Source: an uncultured Gemmatimonadota bacterium
GTDB lineage: Bacteria; Gemmatimonadota; Gemmatimonadetes; Gemmatimonadales; Gemmatimonadaceae
NCBI GenBank assembly: GCA_946478895.1
Contig: CAMLDY010000029.1
Location: 1-26,924 of the forward strand
DNA: 26,924 bases
Direction: 5' to 3'
Made by a program: the position numbers and the translations under genes. The notes below the pieces were generated by a model. It was not told the origin of the DNA and made no database searches. It was given only the letters and a program-made list of their open reading frames with translations. The first letter of the stretch is position 1; every line of letters begins with the position of its first letter. This document shows positions 21,666 through 26,924 of the stretch, in pieces.

Positions 21666-23488
21666 TCGATGGCTTATTCGACCCAGAATTCCCGGCGCTG
21701 ACCTCCACGGCCTCCAACTCCCGCTTCGCAACGGCAAAACGCTCCCATCTGGCGGGCGAGCTGAGGCTCGCTGACGCCGGGGCCAAGGTCAGACTCGGGG
21801 GCTGGGTTCACCGGACGCGAAATCTTGGCGGGATCGTTTTCATCGATCTGCGCGATCGCGCCGGACTGGTGCAGGTCTCCTTCGATCCGAAGTGGACGCC
21901 GGCCGCCGTCATCGATCGCGCCGGCAAGCTTGGCCTCGAAACGGTAGTGATCGTCGACGGTGAAGTCGCGCCTCGCCCCGCCGAGATGAAAAACGCCGAA
22001 ATGGAGACCGGCGAGATCGAAGTGCGCGCTCGCGATTTCCAGATCGTCGGGCCCGCGGAGACTCCGGCGATTCCGGTCGCACGCGGTCGCGGTGAAAAAC
22101 TTCCCGCCGAGGAGCTGCGACTCAAGCATCGGAATCTCGATCTCCGGCGACCCGAGCTCCAGAAAAACCTGATTCTGCGGCATCGCCTCGCGCAGACAAC
22201 CCGTCGGTATCTGGACGAACGCGGTTTCCTAGAGATCGAAACGCCGATTCTCACCAAGCCGACGCCGGAAGGTGCGCGCGATTACGTGGTGCCGAGCAGA
22301 GTGCACCCCGGGGAGTTCTACGCGCTGCCACAGTCGCCACAGCTTTACAAGCAGCTGCTGATGGTGTCGGGCTTCGATCGCTATTTCCAGATCGCGCGCT
22401 GCTTCCGCGATGAAGATCTGCGCGCCGATCGTCAGCCGGAGTTCACCCAGATCGACATCGAGGCGTCCTTCATCGAGCCCGACGACATCATCTCGCTCAC
22501 CGAGGGAATGCTCGCCGCGATGTTCAGTGATGCCGGCATCGAGATCCCGGCGAAGTTCGAGCGTCTCACCTACGCCGACGCGATGGAGCGGTTTGGATCC
22601 GATCGCCCCGATCTGCGTTACAGCCTCGAGTTGTTCGATGCCAGCGAGGCATTCCGGGGGTCGGAGTTCTCGATCACGACCGCGGCGCTCAGTTCTGGCG
22701 GCCGGGTCCGGGGGCTGCGCATTCCGGGCGGCGCGGCGCTGTCGCGCAAGCAGGTTGACGAGCTGGAAGCGGTTGCGAAGTCAGCCGGAGCCGGCGGACT
22801 GATTCGCCTCAAGCGCGGCGCATCGGGACTCGAGGGGCCCGCGGCGAAGTTTCTCAACGAAGCTGCGGCGCAGCGCCTCGCCATCGGTGAGGGTGAGCTA
22901 TGCGTGCTGGTTGCCGGCCCCGAGCACGTTACCAGCCCGGCTCTGGATCGCGTCCGACAGGATGTTGCGCAGCGTCTTGGGATGATTCCGGAGAACAAGC
23001 ACTCGTTTCTCTGGGTTGTCGATTTTCCGGCGTTCATCAGGGAGCAGAACGGAACGTTGAGCTCCGTGCATCATCCATTCACGTCCCCGAATCCCGCAGA
23101 CTTCGCGCTTCTGGACTCGAAGCCCGAAGACGCGCGCGCACTCGCGTACGATGTCGTGTACAACGGCCTCGAGCTCGGTGGCGGCAGCATCCGCATCAAC
23201 GACCCAGCCCTGCAACGGAAGGTGCTCGGACTGCTGGGATTCGACGCCGAACACGCCCAGGCGCGGTTCGGTTTTCTGCTCGACGCATTGAGCGCGGGCG
23301 CGCCCCCGCACGGAGGAATCGCGCTCGGCTTCGATCGACTCGCGATGGTGCTCGCTGGAGCAACATCGTTGCGCGACGTGATCGCTTTTCCCAAGACGAC
23401 TGCGGCGAGGGCGTTGTTCGAGGACGCGCCATCGACCGTGCCACCCGAAGACCTGAGGGACCTTCATCTTCAGACTATGACGAGCTGA
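21641..23488 (+). CDS. aspS: Aspartyl-tRNA synthetase (bacterial type)
   Basis: AspS charges tRNA-Asp. The anticodon-binding OB domain starts at GGWVHRTRNLGG (53-64). The class II catalytic core shows the flipping loop TPEGARDYVVPSR (208-220), QSPQLYKQLLM, motif 2 FRDEDLRADRQPEFTQID (255-272), a GAD insertion domain (about 300-440), and motif 3 GIALGFDRLAMVLAG near the C-terminus. Position 62 is Leu rather than the His seen in some non-discriminating enzymes, which hints at, but does not prove, strict aspartate specificity. ATG at 21641 gives 615 residues and a tail of about 35 residues before the usual N-terminus. No ATG, GTG or TTG lies between, so either the tail is real or a rarer codon is used. 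phoH follows after one base. Confidence 0.94.
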   Translation: MQLLNLTPLDGLFDPEFPALTSTASNSRFATAKRSHLAGELRLADAGAKVRLGGWVHRTRNLGGIVFIDLRDRAGLVQVSFDPKWTPAAVIDRAGKLGLETVVIVDGEVAPRPAEMKNAEMETGEIEVRARDFQIVGPAETPAIPVARGRGEKLPAEELRLKHRNLDLRRPELQKNLILRHRLAQTTRRYLDERGFLEIETPILTKPTPEGARDYVVPSRVHPGEFYALPQSPQLYKQLLMVSGFDRYFQIARCFRDEDLRADRQPEFTQIDIEASFIEPDDIISLTEGMLAAMFSDAGIEIPAKFERLTYADAMERFGSDRPDLRYSLELFDASEAFRGSEFSITTAALSSGGRVRGLRIPGGAALSRKQVDELEAVAKSAGAGGLIRLKRGASGLEGPAAKFLNEAAAQRLAIGEGELCVLVAGPEHVTSPALDRVRQDVAQRLGMIPENKHSFLWVVDFPAFIREQNGTLSSVHHPFTSPNPADFALLDSKPEDARALAYDVVYNGLELGGGSIRINDPALQRKVLGLLGFDAEHAQARFGFLLDALSAGAPPHGGIALGFDRLAMVLAGATSLRDVIAFPKTTAARALFEDAPSTVPPEDLRDLHLQTMTS

Positions 23489-23489
23489 C

Positions 23490-24449
23490 GTGAGCGAAGA
23501 GACAACGATTCAGCGCCTGTCCACCGAAGGCGCGGACATGCTGACGCTCGCCGGCGTGAACGACGAGAACCTCGTCGAGCTGGCGCGGCAAACCGGAGCC
23601 AAGGTCGCACTGCGCGGCGACACTCTGGCGATTAGCGGAAATGCGGATGCGGTAACAAGGGCCGTCCCGATCGCGCAACGGATGATCGACACCGCCAAGC
23701 AGCAGATGCCGCTCACCGCGGACGACGTGCTGCGAATGAGCATCGAAGGCCCGCGCGACGGAAACGGCAACGGCTCCGAGAACGGCACCCGCATCGTTCT
23801 TCCCGGCGTCCGCAAGATCATCCAGGCCAAGACCACCGGCCAAGCCGAGTACATGAAGCTGATGGCCGAGAACGATATCGTCGTCGGTATCGGTCCCGCG
23901 GGAACCGGCAAGACGTATCTCGCTGTCGCTGCCGCTGTCGATGCGCTTTCGCGCAAACGCGTGCGGCGGATCGTTCTCGCCCGGCCAGCGGTCGAGGCCG
24001 GCGAAAGCCTCGGTTTCCTGCCCGGCGACATGCAGGCCAAGGTCGATCCGTATCTGCGTCCGCTGTACGACGCGCTGGAAGACATGATGCCGCAGGAGCG
24101 CGTCCAGAAATCGCTCGAGACGCGCACCATCGAGATCGCGCCGCTCGCTTACATGCGCGGCCGCACCCTCGCCGACGCCTTCGTCATTCTCGACGAGGCG
24201 CAGAACGCGACGACGGCGCAGATGAAGATGTTCCTCACCCGTCTCGGCGTTAACTCGAAAGCAGTCATCACCGGCGACAAGACCCAGATCGACCTACCGA
24301 AGCGCGAAGAGTCGGGTCTGGTTCAGATCGAGCGCATCTTGCCGGGGATCGAGGGCATCGGCTTTCATTATCTGAATGACGCCGATGTGGTGCGGCACCG
24401 GCTGGTTCGCGAGATCATCAAGGCGTACGCCGAGGATTCGGGCGCCTGA
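23490..24449 (+). CDS. ybeZ: PhoH family ATPase (YbeZ type)
   Basis: PhoH-like proteins are cytoplasmic ATPases linked to RNA metabolism and often paired with YbeY. The N-terminal ~75 residues look like a KH-type RNA-binding region (VNDENLVELARQTGAKVALRGD). The Walker A motif GPAGTGKT is at 135-142, VLARPAVEAGESLGFLPGD is the family signature, and Walker B is FVILDEAQN (231-239), followed by TRLGVNSKAVITGDKTQIDLP. A Gly/Asn-rich linker lies at 90-99. The length is 319 residues. GTG at 23490 comes one base after the aspS stop. ybeY follows after 22 bp, the classical order, which supports a role in ribosome or rRNA maturation. Confidence 0.93.
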   Translation: MSEETTIQRLSTEGADMLTLAGVNDENLVELARQTGAKVALRGDTLAISGNADAVTRAVPIAQRMIDTAKQQMPLTADDVLRMSIEGPRDGNGNGSENGTRIVLPGVRKIIQAKTTGQAEYMKLMAENDIVVGIGPAGTGKTYLAVAAAVDALSRKRVRRIVLARPAVEAGESLGFLPGDMQAKVDPYLRPLYDALEDMMPQERVQKSLETRTIEIAPLAYMRGRTLADAFVILDEAQNATTAQMKMFLTRLGVNSKAVITGDKTQIDLPKREESGLVQIERILPGIEGIGFHYLNDADVVRHRLVREIIKAYAEDSGA

Positions 24450-24471
24450 AATCGCGACGCGCGGTTACTGA

Positions 24472-24921
24472 ATGAAGAGCCCACCGCGCGGGCTGGCGAT
24501 CGACATATCGTCGAGCGTGAGACGACTCAGCGTGTCACGTGCCCGAATCAGGGAGGCGGCAATCGCGACACTCCGCGCTGAACGCGTGAAAGACGCCATG
24601 CTTTCCGTCACCTTCGTCGGACGCGCCGCGATCTCGCGCCTCAACCGCCGCTATCTTGGCCACGAAGGTCCGACGGACGTCATCTCGTTCGGGCTGCGCC
24701 GGGTCGGCAAGCGCGGCGCAGTCGTGGGCGATGTGTACATTTGCGCTGAAGTCGCGCGGGAGAACGCGAAGCGCCGGGGGATTTCCGCCGGAGAGGAGCT
24801 GTTGCGACTGGTGGTCCACGGGACTCTGCACGTCCTCGGACGAGATCATCCCGGCGGAGCGATGCGCACGACTTCGCCAATGTGGCGCCGCCAGGAGAAG
24901 ATTCTTGCGCGCATCCTCTGA
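24472..24921 (+). CDS. ybeY: Endoribonuclease YbeY
   Basis: YbeY is a single-strand endoribonuclease involved in 16S rRNA 3'-end maturation and late 70S quality control. The zinc site H-x3-H-x5-H is intact at His116, His120 and His126 (VVHGTLHVLGRDH). SRLNRRYLGHEGPTDVISF (55-73) holds the conserved Arg and the DVISF element. The length is 149 residues. ATG at 24472 is 22 bp after the phoH stop and gives a full-length domain. The last 17 bp overlap the proposed TTG start of the MeaB gene, whose ribosome binding site lies within ybeY. Confidence 0.95.
   Translation: MKSPPRGLAIDISSSVRRLSVSRARIREAAIATLRAERVKDAMLSVTFVGRAAISRLNRRYLGHEGPTDVISFGLRRVGKRGAVVGDVYICAEVARENAKRRGISAGEELLRLVVHGTLHVLGRDHPGGAMRTTSPMWRRQEKILARIL
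24893..24897 (+). promoter_or_regulatory. Shine-Dalgarno sequence deciding the meaB start
   Basis: AGGAG ends 7 nt before TTG 24905, inside ybeY, and supports that TTG as the start of the GTPase gene. Confidence 0.6.
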
Positions 24922-25975
24922 GAAGCTGCTCGAGGAGTTCACCGCCGGAAAGCCGGCGGCGCTCGCGCGCGTCGTCTCCATCGTCGAGAATCATCGCGAG
25001 GGCTTCGAGGACCTGCTCGGCGCTTTGCACCCGCGCACGGGTCGAGCGCGACGCGTCGGCCTTACCGGGCCGCCGGGCGCCGGCAAGAGCACCATCACGG
25101 CGCTGCTGGTAAAACGGTACCGCGACGCGGGACTCAAGGTCGGAGTGATAGCCGTCGATCCCACTTCGCCTTTCACGGGAGGCGCGTTGCTCGGCGACCG
25201 GGTGAGGATGGAGAACGTCGCGCTGGATCCCGGCGTGTTCATCCGATCGATGGCGACGCGCGGCTCGCTGGGCGGGCTTGCGGCCGCGACACGTGAGGTC
25301 GCCGACGTGCTCGACGCATTCGGCTTCGATCGTTTGTTGATCGAGACTGTCGGGGTCGGCCAGTCCGAGCTGGATGTGGCGCGCACAGCCGATTCGACGC
25401 TGCTCATTCTCGTTCCCGAATCCGGCGATTCCATCCAGACTCTCAAAGCGGGCGTGATGGAAGTCGCGGACATCTTCGTGGTGAACAAGGCCGATCGCCC
25501 TGGCGCCGACCGCTTGCGAAACGATGTCGAGCTGATGCTGGGCCTGCGGAAAGGTGTGTCGTACAGCGGTGCGCCGGGTCATCACGGCGTCGATCTCAAG
25601 ATGATCAACCCGGCGCGGGCAGCGCGGAAAGCGGCGGCGATGGACAATCCGACGGAGTGGACGCCGCCCGTCCTCAGCGCAGTCGGCATCAAGGAAGAAG
25701 GGATCGACGAAATCGTGTCGGCCCTCGACCGGCACTTTGCTTATCTTGAGCAGAGCGGGAGGCTGCACGCGCGCCGCCGGCAGCGAATGCGGGAGCGCGT
25801 CATGGATGCCGTCGAGCAGAAGGTGCGCGGCCGCTTGTGGCAGGACACCGGCACCATGAGCTGGCTCGAGCAGCAGCTGCCCGCCGTCGAGGAGGGCAGG
25901 GCGACACCTTTCGCGGTCGCCGACCAGCTGTTGCGACAGAGCGCCGAGCTCGTACGTGGAGAAGAGGATAAATGA
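24905..25975 (+). CDS. meaB: MeaB/ArgK-type G3E GTPase, acyl-CoA mutase chaperone
   Basis: MeaB GTPases load and protect adenosylcobalamin in acyl-CoA mutases. The nucleotide site is complete: P-loop GPPGAGKS (55-62), [18 protein letters not shown] (85-102), the switch-type ETVGVGQSE (147-155), NKAD (194-197) and [13 protein letters not shown]. The C-terminal helices (about 275-350) are the dimerisation arm of the family. TTG at 24905 gives 356 residues and has AGGAG 7 nt upstream. The next in-frame ATG upstream (24656) lies deep inside ybeY. The stop overlaps the mutase start by 4 bp (ATGA), so chaperone and client are coupled. A stand-alone ArgK role in arginine transport is an outdated annotation for this family. 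Confidence 0.94.
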   Translation: MRASSEKLLEEFTAGKPAALARVVSIVENHREGFEDLLGALHPRTGRARRVGLTGPPGAGKSTITALLVKRYRDAGLKVGVIAVDPTSPFTGGALLGDRVRMENVALDPGVFIRSMATRGSLGGLAAATREVADVLDAFGFDRLLIETVGVGQSELDVARTADSTLLILVPESGDSIQTLKAGVMEVADIFVVNKADRPGADRLRNDVELMLGLRKGVSYSGAPGHHGVDLKMINPARAARKAAAMDNPTEWTPPVLSAVGIKEEGIDEIVSALDRHFAYLEQSGRLHARRRQRMRERVMDAVEQKVRGRLWQDTGTMSWLEQQLPAVEEGRATPFAVADQLLRQSAELVRGEEDK

Positions 25976-26924
25976 CGAAACTGAAAAGCCCGGGCTCCAA
26001 CGGAGCCGCGGACAGCGAGCTGATCGCGACTATCGAGGAGCAGAGCGCCGAGCTGCGGCTGCTCCGCCAGGAAGTCGCGGAGTGGCGCAAGAAGTACGAG
26101 ACGGGAGAGCTGCGCGACATCGCCTTCACGAACTCCGAGAAGGAAGTTCAGCCCATCTACACGCCCCTCGATGCGGCGGAGACGAGCGCCGAAGCGCTCG
26201 GAATGCCCGGCTTCTATCCGTACACCCGCGGCATTCATCCCACCGGTTACCGCGGCCGCCTGTGGACGATGCGGCAGTTCGCCGGCTTCGGCAGCGCGCG
26301 CGATACCAATGAGCGTTACAAGTTTCTGCTCGAGCACGGGCAGACCGGACTGTCGGTTGCCTTCGATTTTCCGACGCTGATGGGTTACGACTCCGACCAT
26401 CCGCGCTCCGAGGGCGAGGTCGGGAAATGCGGTGTCGCAATCTCGAGTCTCGCCGACATGGAGACGCTCTTCGACGGGATTCCGCTCGACCAGGTCTCGA
26501 CATCGATGACCATCAATGGGCCGGCGGTCATCCTGTACTGCTTCTATATCGCGGCCGCCGAAAAACAGGGCGTCGATTCGAGGAAGCTGCGCGGCACGAT
26601 CCAGAACGACATCCTCAAGGAGTACATGGCACAGCACGCGTGGGTGTATCCGATCGAGCCCGCGCTTCGACTTATCGTGGACTGCTTCGAATGGTCTGCC
26701 GAGCACGTTCCGCAGTGGAACACCATCTCCATCTCCGGCTACCATATTCGCGAAGCAGGTGCAACCGCCGCGCAGGAGCTCGCGTTCACCCTCGCCGACG
26801 GATTTACATACGTAGAGCGCGGAATCGCACGGGGCCTGAACGTCGACACGTTCGCGCCCCGTTTGTCTTTCTTCTGGGACATTCACAACGATTTCTTCGA
26901 GGAGATCGCCAAGCTGCGCGCGGC
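25972..26924 (+). CDS. Adenosylcobalamin-dependent acyl-CoA mutase large subunit (3' end cut by window)
   Basis: The first 317 codons show the substrate-binding TIM barrel of the methylmalonyl-CoA/isobutyryl-CoA mutase family: [93 protein letters not shown] and [20 protein letters not shown]. Residues 1-50 form a charged, partly coiled-coil lead. Compared with P. shermanii methylmalonyl-CoA mutase, Tyr89 is replaced by Phe103 and Arg207 by Gln221. The same Phe/Gln pair occurs in isobutyryl-CoA mutases. The B12-binding domain is not in the visible part and may be a separate subunit, as in other enzymes of this ~550-residue type. ATG at 25972 overlaps meaB by 4 bp. Confidence 0.9.
   Translation, partial: MTKLKSPGSNGAADSELIATIEEQSAELRLLRQEVAEWRKKYETGELRDIAFTNSEKEVQPIYTPLDAAETSAEALGMPGFYPYTRGIHPTGYRGRLWTMRQFAGFGSARDTNERYKFLLEHGQTGLSVAFDFPTLMGYDSDHPRSEGEVGKCGVAISSLADMETLFDGIPLDQVSTSMTINGPAVILYCFYIAAAEKQGVDSRKLRGTIQNDILKEYMAQHAWVYPIEPALRLIVDCFEWSAEHVPQWNTISISGYHIREAGATAAQELAFTLADGFTYVERGIARGLNVDTFAPRLSFFWDIHNDFFEEIAKLRA

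Noticed and set aside
24680..25768. 362-codon open frame on the minus strand
   Set aside because: It is antisense to ybeY and meaB, both with intact catalytic motifs; the translation is compositionally biased.
25741..26886. 381-codon open frame on the minus strand
   Set aside because: It is antisense to the clearly recognised meaB 3' end and acyl-CoA mutase and shows no family motifs.
1..26924. tRNA or rRNA genes, CRISPR array, insertion sequence, prophage or attachment site
   Set aside because: None was seen. Genes abut throughout, no long repeats or transposase motifs were noticed, and the gaps are too short to hold such elements.

Overview
The window is GC-rich, gene-dense chromosomal DNA made almost entirely of housekeeping genes packed with 1-4 bp start/stop overlaps (ATGA, GTGA, TTGA, TGATG) and many GTG or TTG starts. 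No rRNA, tRNA, CRISPR array, insertion sequence or prophage was recognised, and no gene-free stretch exceeds about 130 bp. Protein style (split PurS/PurQ, a GAF/coiled-coil protein beside trpD, HEAT and HD-GYP proteins inside a trp cluster, YqeK followed by a LytR_C protein, an acyl-CoA mutase with MeaB) suggests a free-living Gram-negative bacterium, most likely of the Gemmatimonadota. That assignment is an inference without a database search.

Region 1 (1-7657, minus strand) reads as one nine-gene transcription unit in the order truA, transaldolase-like gene, htrA-like protease, purB, purC, psd, pssA, purS, purQ (cut by the window edge). It mixes purine synthesis with phosphatidylethanolamine synthesis (PssA then Psd), an envelope protease and tRNA modification. 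The transaldolase-like protein lacks the Schiff-base lysine.

Region 2 (7790-20581, plus strand, with lexA on minus at 9783-10391) holds a GAF/coiled-coil protein, trpD, then trpC-trpF-trpB, a HEAT-repeat protein and an HD-GYP protein inserted before trpA, then folB-folK, panB-panC, yqeK and a LytR_C membrane protein. The trp pathway is therefore split twice: by convergent lexA between trpD and trpC, and by two signalling-type genes between trpB and trpA. trpE and trpG are not in the window. The short divergent lexA/trpC region carries a 10-bp palindrome and four CCGAA repeats at 11/17/11 bp spacing, a candidate operator. A 63-bp G-run-rich segment joins yqeK to the LytR_C gene and encodes a possible 20-residue peptide.

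Region 3 (20510-26924): rlmN (minus strand) overlaps the LytR_C gene tail to tail by 72 bp and is divergent from aspS. aspS is followed by phoH, ybeY, a MeaB-type GTPase and the first 317 codons of an adenosylcobalamin-dependent acyl-CoA mutase. The mutase has Phe and Gln at the two positions that separate isobutyryl-CoA from methylmalonyl-CoA mutases.

No wholly new system is demonstrable. The strongest leads are the transaldolase-like pseudoenzyme, the mutase specificity residues, the domain shared by the HEAT and HD-GYP proteins, the lexA/trpC repeats and the G-rich linker ORF.
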